Both the position numbers and the translations under genes were made by a program. From Byssochlamys sp. IMV 00236 (Eukaryota; Ascomycota; Eurotiomycetes; Eurotiales; Thermoascaceae): a stretch of DNA of 64,000 nt. The stretch lies in contig MSJH02000669.1 of assembly GCA_001931875.2 (NCBI GenBank), positions 62,001 to 126,000 on the forward strand. Direction: 5' to 3'. The notes under the pieces were generated by a model. It was not told where the DNA came from, searched no databases, and saw nothing but the letters and a program-made list of their open reading frames with translations. This document shows, one piece after another, positions 12,501-23,473 of this stretch (position 1 is its first letter; the number at the start of each line of letters is the position of its first letter).

Positions 12501-14500
12501 ACCATCAGCGCACTATTTGTGTGAGAATTTAGAAAGGAAGCGCCAGGGGCCGGGATCGATCTGCTGCCTGTCAGCTGAACGTCGAGCGCTCCCCTGAATT
12601 TCAGGAGGGCTCTATTGTGTATGAGATGTGACTAGAGTCGGAATGGATACTCTGGCTATCTGCCGGCAAGAAAGAAAGAAAAGGGAACCGATCCCAGTTA
12701 ACGATGCCGTACGGGCTTATCGACAGGGGGAATGCTCTATCGAAAGCGTCAGGATCATTACATCCGCAGCCGCCGGTCCACTCGCTTATTCTGTTGGATG
12801 GAGGAACAATCTGTTCCAGAACAGAGAACAAGCCATCCGAGCGGAAAGGCTGGGGCACCGTGGGCCGTGCATGGCGCACGCACCAGAGTTACCAGACAAT
12901 AAGATATGGTCTATTCGGTAGAGGGACATTTACCCTGGCACTGTAGGTTGGTGTATCCGTTGCAAAGATCCTGTACTGGTGGATCCTGGTCGAATGCGAA
13001 CTCCCTCGAAACGCAGCGCAGACGTGTTCGTGTGAGAGGCACAGCACCTCGGCCGTTCTGTGCCAGGTACATCCAGCCATGTCCGTGGACCGACCAGGCT
13101 GTGGAATGCACTTGAGACAGATTATGGTATTGCCGGACGATGCGAAACCTCGAGGCTGCGCCGTTTAGGACGTAACGTGGCAGGATGGGAGACAAACCAA
13201 TCAACTGCCACTGGGCATCAAGGGTTCAAGGGCCACAGCGGCCATTCCGTTCTTCTCGAACGCTGTGGGGAGCGAGCGAGTCCGCCTCACTTTGCCTGTC
13301 TGTCGTCCTGTCGTCCTGTCCAAGGTCAAGGCAGACCCGGCTAGATAGACAGGCTTTCCCACTGTCTCTCTGCGCCTCGCCGCATACGTCGATGGACTGG
13401 TCCGATCGTCACACGGCCAGCGAGTCGGGTGCGACGAATCAGACCGCTAGGGACCCCACGGGCTGATACGAAGTATATCATCGATTAACCTGCCCCCCGG
13501 AAGGGGATGGGATGGGGTTGACCAGGATGAGGGTGACCGTGACGGTGATGATGATATGAAAAGAGAAAGAGAATAAACAATAGACCAACCAGGGTCATCG
13601 CCACCCCGGCGTTGATGAAGTTCTTCATCCACACCGTCTAGGGTATATTATTAACTATCTACCATAGGTAGACCATTATTTGTTTCAACGGGGACGGACA
13701 TGGGAATAATAATGAGTCGACGGTCGACTCAACAGCCATCGAACTAGCACCGTAGACTAGGGACCCTGACTGGACCATGAGCAGTGAGCACAAGAATTCC
13801 CTTGTTTCTTGCCTGGTTGAATGCTCCCGATCGTCCTGAGGCTACGATTCGTTTCCCGACCTGTTGGTCCGGACCACAGGAAGGTCAGCGAAGCCAAGAG
13901 GGTTCGAAATGCGGACAAGCCGTCAGTTGTCTAGATGCTGAAGTCATCGAGTTGCGAGTATAGAAAACGATGATAGAGTTTCCCATGTATGAAATCCACT
14001 TGAGTATGCGCATGGGGTGGCTTTGCTTTAGCTCGCCTCCCAGTCCCAGCCGTGCCGTGGAGACGGGGTCTGGACTGTGGGAGAGCGAACACGAAGACGG
14101 AGAGGAGATTATTTTTAATTTGCCCGTGGAGACTCTGGTGCCTGGGAAGTTGGGAAGCGAGTGGACGCTATGGAACTAGAGCATCTAGTCATCGAGTCAT
14201 CGACCAACTCTGGCACGCACGGCGATTTCTGCAGGTCAGGCGGCCGTCGTGGATGTGGCGTTGGAACTGGTCACATCCCAACGGCGGTTGGTGGCCTTGG
14301 GGGAAGTTGATTCTTGTTGGTGTTTTTTTCCTTCTTGTTGGTGTGTGGTCACTGTGGTGTGTGTTAGTTATGGATAGTTTCAATGGATAGTTTTAATGGA
14401 TAATGATGATAATGATTGATGAATCAACTAACTGACTGTGTTCGATTGGGGATGTTGATGGGGGTTGGAGAGGCTGGTTAGTTCCAATCCACACCGTTCG
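9516..14500. other. Long gene-free region upstream of the Ran1-type kinase
   Basis: Roughly 5 kb in which I find no supportable coding sequence. Open frames are all short, overlap on both strands, show no recognisable protein sequence and no convincing exon chains. No tRNA B-box, rRNA or transposase remnant was seen. Local features are a cluster of five TGTAC motifs at 10466-10535, a TACGGAGTACGGAGTA stretch near 12316-12331, and AT-rich patches at 9780-9830. It could be a very long promoter, a long 5' UTR/intron of the kinase gene or a non-coding transcript; the sequence alone does not decide. Confidence 0.5.
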
Positions 14501-15551
14501 CAGCCGCCACGCACTTCTCCCTTCGATGCACGCGGCTGTGAGCCACTCGATAACAAAGCAAGATGGAGCAAGAATATTAATACATATTAATATTAATAGA
14601 AGACGGACACCGACTCTTGCTTACCGCCACGCACTTTCCTCGCGCCACCGCCCAAAACCCCCCTCCGGCGTCGAGATCCGCCCTGTTGCTTGCTGGTTTC
14701 GCCCCCCGTCAAGTCAGTCTTGCTCCCTCTTTTCTAAACTCACTAAACTACTCATCACTCATTCTTCTCTTCTTCCTCTCCATCCACTAAACTAAAACTC
14801 CTCTAAACCAGTCCAGGCCTGCGACGGTTGAGGGCGCAGGCTGTGGACCGCCCCTTCTCCTCCTTTCTTTCCTATTTGTAGCCTGCGCGTCCTGCTCCAC
14901 GCTGTGCTTCTGGGAGGATTCTTCTTCCTGCTGATGTCCATCATACTAAGCATCGAGGGTGCCCGACTTACTTCAACTCGCGCTCTTCTTCCTTTCTCCT
15001 TCTCTTCTCCACGCGATTCCTACAACCTCCTTCTCTGCTCCCTCGATCCTCTCTTATCCTCCCCAGACTCTTGTCTGTCCCAACAGCGGGCGTGTCTTCG
15101 TACCCATCCCCCCTCGAAGCCACCTCGTCTGTTCGCCCACCCTTTCCGTGTTTGTTAATTACGCCGTGAGAGGATCCGGAGTTTCTTGATAATAAATAAT
15201 CTACCTTTGCTCCCGGAGAGGACTCGTCGACTGAGTGGTGATATCACATATATCAATCAGACCCATTGGACCAACAAAGAAGGACGCAGATCACATCCCA
15301 GAGGAAAAACCTACTATTACCACTGCTACTGCTACCACCGACTATCCTATTATTTATTTGGATTGCTGTACCAGGACTATTCTTCCGACTTGCCACGGAC
15401 CCTTTACCCGGAGTTTCCATCCACAGGAAAAGAAAAAGAGGCCCTTCCCGTCCCGGATTGGATCGTCTGGTTTCGCTTGGGTGACAGTTCATCATCCCAC
15501 TTGCGCGCCTATTCCCCTTCCTCTTTTTTTTTTCCCCTTCTCAACGCTAGC
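14501..15551 (+). promoter_or_regulatory. Pyrimidine-rich leader/promoter of the Ran1-type kinase
   Basis: About 1 kb immediately before the kinase start codon, rich in CT tracts (for example 14735-14785, 14848-14875, 14988-15065, 15515-15545). This is the usual look of transcription starts and long leaders of filamentous-fungal regulatory genes. Several short upstream frames would be in the leader, including one at 15186 that is in frame with the kinase but has no conserved-looking sequence. Confidence 0.5.
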
Positions 15552-16862
15552 ATGTACCCTACTACCCTTCCAACTCCCCCGCCGTCTCCTATCGCGCGCT
15601 GCTATGCCCCCGAGGACCGTTTAGGACTGCTCTTGGCCAACCGGCTAGAGCTCACCAGCATCCTGGGTGTCGGAGCCTATGGCGTGGTCTACACCGCCAT
15701 TGACATCCACACCAACGTCCCCTATGCTGTCAAGGCCCTCAACAAGACCGGACTCGACTCCAGACAGCGCAAGTTCCAGCAGCGCGAGATCAAGCTGCAC
15801 CATCTGGCTAGCCAACATCCCAATGTGGTCTCCCTGGTCCGCATCATGGATTCCGTGGATTGTACTTTCGTCGTGATTGAATTCTGTCCCGAGGGCGACT
15901 TGTTCTCCAGTATCACTGAACGCGGCCACTTCGTCGGGAATGACCCGCTGGCCAAACGTGCTTTCCTACAGACCTTGGATGCCGTTCAGTTCTGCCATTC
16001 CATCGGAATCTATCACCGCGACTTGAAGCCGGAAAACATTCTGGTCACCGACCACGGGATGACCGTCAAGCTGGCCGATTTTGGCCTGGCTACCACGGAC
16101 TATTATACGTCGGACTTTGGCTGCGGTTCCACCTTCTACATGTCGCCAGGTACGTGCCAGCACTTCGCTTGATCCTGCGACATTCTTCTATCGTGTGAAA
16201 CAGAAACTAACCTGAAATGTGCAGAATGTCAGCAAACCAACCCAAGACCCATGTCTTGCTATGCCTCGGCCCCTAATGATGTTTGGAGCCTAGGTGTCAT
16301 CTTGGTGAACCTGACCTGTGGCCGCAATCCGTGGAAGCGTGCTTCCCCAGAGGACTCAACCTTCCGGGCTTTCCTCAAGGACCCAGAGTTCCTCCGGACC
16401 ATTCTGCCCTTGACCCCGGAGTTGAACTACATCCTGAGACGCATCTTTGAATGCGACCCCGTCAAGCGGATTACCATCCCGGAGTTGCGGACGTTGATCA
16501 TGGAGTGCCCCGCCTTCACCACCACTTCCTACAGTTCTTGTGTACCGGCTGGACCGAAGATCGCCTACACGGAGGAGCCTGCCGTGGGCTTCATGAACTA
16601 CGCCCAGCTGCCGCTGACGCCGCCAGCCCAAGCTTATGACGTGGAGTACTCCGATTCTGCCGTCTCGGACACTTCTCTGACGGACGACGACACCATCTCA
16701 TCGGTGTCGTCTTCGTCTGACGATGAGTCGGAGATGCAGTCCAACGGCTACAGATACATTGCTCCCCCCCAGTACTGGGGTTCCATCGGTCAGTTGACCG
16801 ACGTGACAGAAAAGTCCCTGGTTCCGAACCGACCTGCTGGACCGGTCGTCGAGGCTTATTAA
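15552..16862 (+). CDS. Ran1/Sks1/Vhs1-type Ser/Thr protein kinase
   Basis: Two exons, 15552-16149 and 16225-16862 (75-bp intron, GTACGT donor), give 411 residues. The kinase domain spans about residues 32-320: glycine loop LGVGAYGVVY (38-47), Lys61 in YAVKAL, catalytic HRDLKPEN with Asp157, DFG at 176-178, and STFYMSPEC in the activation segment, which is rebuilt across the intron. The short GCGSTFYMSPECQQ segment and compact N-terminus match the fungal Ran1 (Pat1) / Sks1 / Vhs1 group, which governs nutrient sensing and, in fission yeast, the mitosis-meiosis switch. The C-terminal ~90 residues are Ser/Asp-rich and probably disordered. I chose ATG 15552 because a longer in-frame extension upstream has no conserved-looking sequence. 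It stands alone downstream of an unusually long non-coding region. Confidence 0.9.
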
Positions 16863-19366
16863 AAACAAAATATTACACCTTCGACATGGCTTTGGGCACA
16901 TCAACGTTACGCAGTCACGAAGTATACGGTTTATTTCTGCACTCGAACCTCAACATCACATACTACTTTATCTAATCATTGGGCGCCTTTTTCCAGTACC
17001 ACCCCAAAAAAAGTCCAATCCTTCACGATTTCAACATTACCGCCACTCAAAAAGTGTCTTTTCCATCGAAAAGGCATTGGTTTTCATTTTTTTCTTGGAC
17101 GGTCACCCAACCTAACCTGGTCTCTTTTCTCTTCAACCCGGACATATCATACTTGGCTTGCCGGTCCATCTGTTAATGATGGGCAACGAAGTTGTCCATG
17201 GAAACCCTTACAGTCCCTGGACTGGCCGGATATATACTTAGACTTACCACTTCACTTCACTTTGTCACGCTCCCACTTGTGAGCGGGTTTGCTTTCAAGG
17301 CTACATATTGATATCTGTGTTATTATTATCTTTATCTGGGTGGGCTTTTCCTGTTTTGAGGCATTTCTGTTTAGCTTTTTTTCCCCCAAAAGAATTTGCA
17401 GGAGATGCAAGTTTGGCGTTCGGTTATTACAGCACTGCGGGATCCCACGACGTGCGAAGTTTTCCAAATACCCAAAGGAACGAGGGTCAGTGTTGCAGCA
17501 TTTGGCATGGAGTTTCTGGTTGTCAGCGCGAAAGATGATGTATGATCTGAGCAGCCTCCGTTCTCTTTCTTATATACCATATACCCACGATTCTGAAAAA
17601 AACTTCTTTTTTTTTTGGACAATTCTTAATCTTTCTTTCTTTTCCCTACCAACTTCATGCACCAGTCAGGCCTTCTTGAAGCTCGTTTTATTGTGATGCA
17701 TACAGGGGGTCGACGCCAGCTCTGTCGGCCCAGGGAAATTCACGTTTTCAATGTCCAAATGGAATTGCAGCTGTGTGTGTCTAGCCAGACCACTGGTGGA
17801 AATCCACGTGTACATAGGCAAAGTTCAGATACACATACTGGTGCTGCTGAATGAACGAACCTATCCCCAGGAGGGAACCGGTGAATCTTTTTGCATGACC
17901 CTCTTCAATGTAGCAATCCCATAAAACTCTCTGTAGGGTGCGTGTCAATGAGGATTCGTCGAGGAGACTGACACGTCATGCCTGGCGGACGCATGTGACT
18001 TATCCAGTGTAGCATAATATACTTCTACATATGCGTACACATATGTACCGCAGAGGTAACAATCATCAACGATATAAGTGGAGGTGAGAGGCTTAAGTGG
18101 TAATATAATGAGTACCTTGACACTGCAACATAACTAAATATATATCATGTATATTAACTGATTTATCTACTACCTATTTATACAGTCATATACATACATA
18201 GACCTACGTAGTAACTAGTTTTATACGTATATTTACCTAAGTATATACACATGTGTACATATATATGTCTCTGTATATATGCTACACTACCCCACCACAA
18301 ATTACCCCACAAGTCTATTCCGGCTGAAATCAGATCGGACCGGTTCGCGATAAAGATAGCTGAAAAATAGTTACGATCAGTCATCTTCTCTATATCCAGC
18401 GTCTTTCCTCTGCAGTCATGGTTCTATAACTGTGGGAACTTGTTGAACTGGTATGGATGGCATTCATCAGAGTAGTTCTTCTGCAGGGTGAATAAGGAAG
18501 CATGGTACTGTCCTACAGTTACTGTCATTGATAGCATAACTTCACTTGAACTGCGACTTTCTTTGCTTTACTCGAACTATAAGGTGCATCTTGACCCCGC
18601 TTCCTTTTCTTGCATTCCTCTATCTCGGGCATTCTATCTTCGCATCTTGGCCACGTTTCATTGCCCTTGCTTTTTGTCGAATCCTAAATGGGACAGAAGC
18701 GTGGTCTGATTTGAACCATCTAGCTGATTGCTTGAATTATCTGCCTGACTCTAGATCTAGGGGGGGAGGGTTGAACCGATATTTATCTCCTAATTATACA
18801 AAGAATCAATAACAACGGCAACGGCAGCAACGGCAGCCATAATGGGCAAGCTAGTTATCCTTTATGTGATTCGTTTCTAATATTTAAACTAGATAAAATT
18901 GTCATGAATCTCCCGGTGAGGGTGAAGGGGACTGCTGAGGGTGAGCAGTGGTATTCATTATTATTATCTAAAATGATCTGGGTCCTAGTGATCAAGTAGG
19001 TCCTATCCGATAATTAGGATCCTAAAAAGGAAAAAAGTCAAGGAACCAAAGGCAGATCCTGACAAAGCTAAGCCCATCCACCAGATGGCAATTTTACATT
19101 CTGGATCGTCTGTAACCGAGGAGCGGTTCCTTACCTTCAGGACTATTTGGACAGACACCCAAAGTGTCAATAAGTTTCATTTCTTGAGAGATATCAGGAG
19201 AAAGCACACCAGGTTCTCTAAGAGCCTCCTCCAAACGGATGATTGACAGATGACCTGTACGTACGCTCTGTGCGCCGACACCTTTCTTGACCCACGGTTC
19301 TCTTCCTTTCGGTCTGCATCACTATACTGCTGCCTGATCCAGTCTCCAAGATGTCTCACGTCGGCT
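16863..19366. other. AT-rich intergenic region
   Basis: About 2.5 kb with no supportable gene between the kinase and the orphan gene at 19367. It contains T-rich 3'-flank sequence (16970-17640), then a strongly AT-rich stretch (18090-18290) with many TATAC/GTATA runs, and a stretch around 18840-19060 with AGGTCCTA-like short repeats. Small open frames do not form plausible exon chains. Confidence 0.5.
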
Positions 19367-20269
19367 ATGAATACCAATGAAACTTATGCAACCTTTTTAA
19401 CTAGGAGAAACATGCCTCAATACTCCACATCATCTGTCTCTCCATCCTCACAAATTGCCCTGATAGAAGAATATCCACCAACGGAGTATAAAGGCACGAA
19501 AGCCTTGAAAAAAGCTATTTCTGCAAAGAAACAAAAATTGGACAAAGGAAGTCAAGACCAATATCTCTCCTTCCACCACATCACATCGGACGAATTTGCG
19601 AGGATTGAGGGACGTCGCGTCGATCTTGGACGCGGAGCCGCCTTCTCCTACTTTGGCGACATTGAGACCCTAATTATAAAACTCCCTACTCGAGCACATG
19701 AGAAGGCTCATGCGACGCTGGGCCAGCGAATGCAAGCCCAAGTATTTCAGATGGGAGTCGGCTGGGATGAGTTCGTTGCGATCAATGCAACAGCCATAAG
19801 GGGTAGAAATAATTCTAAGAAGGAGGGTGACTCCGCCTGGCAAAATGAGAAACTTAGACCAAGTAAGGCAGATTGGCCAAATATAGTTATTGAAGCAGGA
19901 TTATCGGGATCTCTCGCGCGGCTACGCAGTGACGCAAGATGGTGGATTGAGAACTCTGCGGGGGACGTGCTTATTGTCCTTGTCATTTGGATCCAGCCGA
20001 CCTCCAAAAGAGCGAAGATAGAGAAATGGATCCCTAATGTTCAACTTACAAGATGCAGTCCTCGTCTCAATTACTCTATGGTATCTCCTATTAAGGTTGC
20101 TGATATTGAGATCGATCAGTTGTCTGCATCTATATGTCATGGTGCTCCCTTGCGCCTGGAGTTCGATAGGGTTTTCGGAAGACCACCACGAAATGCCCTG
20201 GAGCACGACATTATCTTCACGCAAAATGATCTGGAGGATTGGGCAAGGCTTCTGTGGACAGCTTGCTGA
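19367..20269 (+). CDS. Orphan fungal protein, possible PD-(D/E)XK-like fold
   Basis: A single uninterrupted frame of 300 residues from ATG 19367; an in-frame ATG at 19250 would add 39 Cys/Ser-rich residues of no clear character, and one at 19412 would shorten it by 15. The core reads PNIVIEAG, then SLARLRSDARWWIENS, then VLIVLVIWIQP, followed much later by PLRLEFDRVFGRP and DIIFTQNDLEDWA. I recognise this order from a large family of unannotated fungal proteins that vary greatly in copy number between strains. The Glu in a hydrophobic strand, a basic/Asp helix and a second hydrophobic strand would suit a restriction-endonuclease-like (PD-(D/E)XK) core, but that is an inference. It sits alone in AT-rich DNA, convergent with a dehydrogenase gene, consistent with an accessory gene. 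Confidence 0.75.
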   Translation: MNTNETYATFLTRRNMPQYSTSSVSPSSQIALIEEYPPTEYKGTKALKKAISAKKQKLDKGSQDQYLSFHHITSDEFARIEGRRVDLGRGAAFSYFGDIETLIIKLPTRAHEKAHATLGQRMQAQVFQMGVGWDEFVAINATAIRGRNNSKKEGDSAWQNEKLRPSKADWPNIVIEAGLSGSLARLRSDARWWIENSAGDVLIVLVIWIQPTSKRAKIEKWIPNVQLTRCSPRLNYSMVSPIKVADIEIDQLSASICHGAPLRLEFDRVFGRPPRNALEHDIIFTQNDLEDWARLLWTAC

Positions 20270-20627
20270 TGGAAGTGAGTGGAAGGGCTGCGGTGTCTTT
20301 TCCTTGTAAAACCACTTAGTTAAGACGGAACAGTGGAATGGGCTCGAAAAGGCTCATATCTGGCTTTGATTTTGCTATCTGATGATCGACATTATTATTA
20401 TTGCAAATTGATATGTGATTATAAGGGCGACCTCATGCTGATTCTGCAATGTGTATTTATAGCTTGATAGGGCATCAAAAGCAATTAGTACCTACTGCCA
20501 TGCTAACCACTGTAGACCATACATATAGTGGGTATGAATACCCATCAGTCCTCCCTGAAAAGATCAAGACAGCTAACAGCCATCTCATTGAGATATCATG
20601 GTTAGAATGTATGTACTATATACAACC
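20270..20627. other. Convergent 3' flanks
   Basis: A 358-bp AT-rich gap between the stop codons of the orphan gene and the SDR gene. No gene or repeat is recognised. Confidence 0.5.
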
Positions 20628-21893
20628 TCACATATTCCTTCCCCCCGTAACCATGATAGTCTGTCCATTCACATAAGAAAACCACGGGCTCGCCACGCCC
20701 ACAATCGACCGGGCCGCTTCCTCGGGACTCGCTGGCCTACCCAGCGGGATATCGGGATACTCCTGAGCGGGGGCCTTTGCCGCATCTCCAGAACCACCCT
20801 TGCGGGCTGCAAGTTGCTTTCCAGGAATACCCAGCGGGACTTTCGTACCGTCCGGGGCGGTGATGAATGCACCGTCCTCTTTGGCGGCAGTCAATCGGGT
20901 CGTAACGTGGCCAAAGGCAATAGTGTTGGCACGTACGCCGAATGCAGGACCCCATTCTTTGGCGATGGTTTTTGTAAGTCCGACGACACCGGCTTTGGCG
21001 AGAGCGTAGTTGACTTGGCCTCTAAATCAAATAGGTACCAGTGAGTGAAAGTATCAAGTCAATGAACAAGGGCAGAACGTACGCATTCCCATGAATACCG
21101 CTCGTGCTGCTGATATTGATAATCACCCGTGGCTCCTTATCCTTGACACGGAAGTATGGCGCCGCAGCCCGTACGAGCTTGAAGGGCGCCGTGTTGTGAA
21201 CAGCCAGCATAGTCTCCCATTGCTTATCCGTCATCTGTACGATTTCTCTAATAGTCAGAACTCATGCGCTCAATTGACTGTTAAATGGATAGATTAGGTA
21301 TATGACTGCAAAACCTCACCTTATGAATAACTCCATCCCACGTGAATCCCGCATTGTTGACGATGATATGGATCTTGCCATTACCGAACTCGGCCGCTTT
21401 GGCTACCAATGTCTCGATGTATTTGGAATCCGTCACATCGCCCACGACGGCGATGGCGCGGCCTGCCTCTGCGCTGTTGATGGCGTTCGCTACCGCGTTT
21501 GCCTTGTCTGGAGAACGAATGGGGAAGTGTGAATAAATGATATTTTATTTATCCAATGCCCCCATGAAGGATCTGGGTCAAATGCCAATTTGCGATGTAA
21601 TTCCCCCCCCCAAAGAATCAAAATATACAGCCAAGATAATAGGTACAGTACATGAACATGTCGACTCTACTCCAGTTCTGCTTCACTAACAAATAATGGA
21701 AAAAAAAGAAACTAAACTCACCAGCGTCAATATCCGCCACGACCACCTTAGCACCCTCATTGGCAAATAATCGAGCAGCCTCTGCGCCAATGCCCTGTCC
21801 TGCACCGGTGATGATGGCTACCTGGCCTGCCAGCAGGCCTTGGGGGTAGTTGAGATGCTTGTTAATTTGGGAAAGGCGGTCTTGAGGGGCCAT
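20628..21893 (-). CDS. Short-chain dehydrogenase/reductase
   Basis: Four exons on the minus strand, 21722-21893, 21320-21507, 21083-21234 and 20628-21021, give 301 residues. The Rossmann core is complete: TGAGQGIG at 29-36, an Asp after the second strand (VVVADID), NNAG at 108-111, Ser in NISSTSG (about 161-165) and the catalytic pair Tyr176-xxx-Lys180 (YALAK). The glycine pattern is that of classical SDRs. A longer insertion before the C-terminal GRPASPEEAARSI segment resembles 3-oxoacyl reductase and hydroxyacyl-CoA dehydrogenase-like members, so an NAD(P)-dependent oxidoreductase acting on an acyl or alcohol substrate is likely; the substrate cannot be named. No peroxisomal C-terminal tripeptide is present. 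Intron 1 (214 bp) is longer than most introns here. Confidence 0.9.
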
Positions 21894-22314
21894 TTTTCCT
21901 TGAGTTACTTTCGAGTTAGAAGAGAATATTTCTGAGGAAATATAAGATGATCCAGATGTATGGATTAATATAAGATTGAGGGTTCTGGATACAGAAAGAG
22001 TATGTGGCAGGGCCGGTCGGAGCTTAACTATCAGTTTTGGTTATCGAAATTGAGTACCCCGGATTGCGAATTTGCCGAGGCTCAATTGTATGACCAATGA
22101 GGATGCCGAATGGGGGCATTTCCAGATGGATTCATTATTGCTGTATCAGCCATGATATCCAACGTGAGATGCCGCGTTGAAGCCGCAGCTTTTTCAGTTC
22201 ATGACATACGTGCAAAGATTCTATTATGGTACAGCAACGATCTCGTTATTTACATGACTTCCAAGTCCTAAATTCGACATACTACGGTAGTTACCGCGGA
22301 TGCTGTTTATCGGT
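21894..22314. other. Upstream region of the SDR gene
   Basis: A 421-bp gap between the SDR start and the stop of the next minus-strand gene. It should contain the SDR promoter and the 3' UTR of the PAQR gene. Nothing specific is recognised. Confidence 0.45.
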
Positions 22315-23256
22315 CTACGAGCAACTCTCTGCCAACCCGCTGTGTCGATAATCAAAAGCCTTTAAGAGTCCCGTTAGATGTGACACTGCAGCCAGGACAA
22401 CGAGCACATGGAAGATCTGGTGCGAGCTTCCCAGAAGATCGAACCGGCCCGGTTTTAGACGTTCCGGGATCCGCGCGGCGTAGATTGCTGCTCCCAAGAT
22501 ATACAGGAATCCCTGGAGCAGCATCCAGAAGAGCCCCATCTGCCGAGCCATCTGTTCTGGACCGAATATCTTCAATCCGTGCATCACCGGGAAGATGGCC
22601 GACAGCCCCATCCCGACGAACATGGCTGCTCGGAAGGGTCGCAGTTCTGGCGTACGGAACCGGGGCATGACGGATACGCAGGCGCAGCCTAATCCAATCA
22701 AGATGATCATGCTCCAGTACAGGTCCTGCAGTTTTGGGTGGCAGTAGAAGCCGTAGTAGACGCTGGGAATGAAGCTGCCCACGATAAGCCCGACGATCCC
22801 GACATAGTCAAAGGCGTTTCCCACGCGCGCGACGAACGGAGAATGGTTCGAGATGGTATGGTAGGTTGCTGACATCCCAAGACAGAAGGCAGCTCCAGCG
22901 AAGAAGCATGAAAATGCGATTACATCAGCTTGCGTGGCAGTCTCGTAGCGTGGAGTGAGAGTACGGTAAAGCCAGAAGGCCGAGGGAATCGCGAGCAGTG
23001 ACGGCAGCAGATGGCTGTAGATATTGACAGTCTCATTGTGGAGATAGGCCAGCGATTGGAAAGACACCAGGAAAGAGAACGACGCCGGTCGATAGCCTGT
23101 ATGGATATGATGGTTGTCGCGCTGCCAGGGCGCCAGGTCGTCCCAGTGGAGGAGCTTCCGGATCACCTTGGGTGGTTTCTCTGCGACGGCTGAAGCGGTC
23201 GAGAGCAGGTCGACGGGTTTGCCATTACCCTGTTCGCGGCGTTGACGGGGAGGCAT
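22315..23256 (-). CDS. PAQR / hemolysin-III family receptor (Izh-like)
   Basis: An intron-free frame of 313 residues starting at ATG 23256 (MPPRQRREQGNGKP). The open frame extends upstream to 23427, but the extra 57 residues include a poly-Phe stretch from an A-rich leader and look non-coding. Seven hydrophobic segments follow the polar N-terminus. Family motifs are clear: the pre-TM1 segment NHHIHTGYR, HNETVNIYSHLLP, SATYHTISNHS, DYVGIVGLIVGSF, and near the end SHQIFHVLVVLAAVSH. The scattered His/Ser/Asp residues are those that hold zinc in AdipoR-type proteins. Yeast relatives (Izh1-4) influence zinc and lipid homeostasis and some bind osmotin-like ligands; the ligand here is unknown. Head-to-head with the gene at 23474 across 217 bp. 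Confidence 0.9.
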   Translation of the reverse strand: MPPRQRREQGNGKPVDLLSTASAVAEKPPKVIRKLLHWDDLAPWQRDNHHIHTGYRPASFSFLVSFQSLAYLHNETVNIYSHLLPSLLAIPSAFWLYRTLTPRYETATQADVIAFSCFFAGAAFCLGMSATYHTISNHSPFVARVGNAFDYVGIVGLIVGSFIPSVYYGFYCHPKLQDLYWSMIILIGLGCACVSVMPRFRTPELRPFRAAMFVGMGLSAIFPVMHGLKIFGPEQMARQMGLFWMLLQGFLYILGAAIYAARIPERLKPGRFDLLGSSHQIFHVLVVLAAVSHLTGLLKAFDYRHSGLAESCS

Positions 23257-23473
23257 ATCGACGGCAAACGGCGGAATAAGAAGAACAAGGAAAAAAAAAA
23301 AAAAGAAGTCTAAAACATATCTATACATGGAACAAAAAAAGTGTTGAAGGCATCCCAACATCGCGGGAGGCGTTGAAAGCTCCGCTGCAAACACGGCAAA
23401 CTGGCGGGAGATGTTGGGGAAGCTCACGAACGCGCGAGGATCTCTCGTTCAGACGACCATCTGATGTTTGATC

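Noticed and set aside
9516..14500. A transposon or CRISPR-like array in the gene-free region
   Set aside because: No terminal repeats, transposase fragments or regularly spaced repeats were found; CRISPR arrays are not expected in a fungal nuclear genome.
15186..15551. In-frame 5' extension of the Ran1-type kinase
   Set aside because: The sequence is Tyr/Ser/Pro-rich leader without conserved character; ATG 15552 gives the typical compact N-terminus.
19250..19366. 39-residue N-terminal extension of the orphan protein
   Set aside because: It is possible but Cys/Ser-rich and unlike the rest; ATG 19367 is preferred.
23257..23427. Upstream extension of the PAQR protein
   Set aside because: It includes a poly-Phe run from a homopolymer leader and has no family similarity; ATG 23256 fits better.
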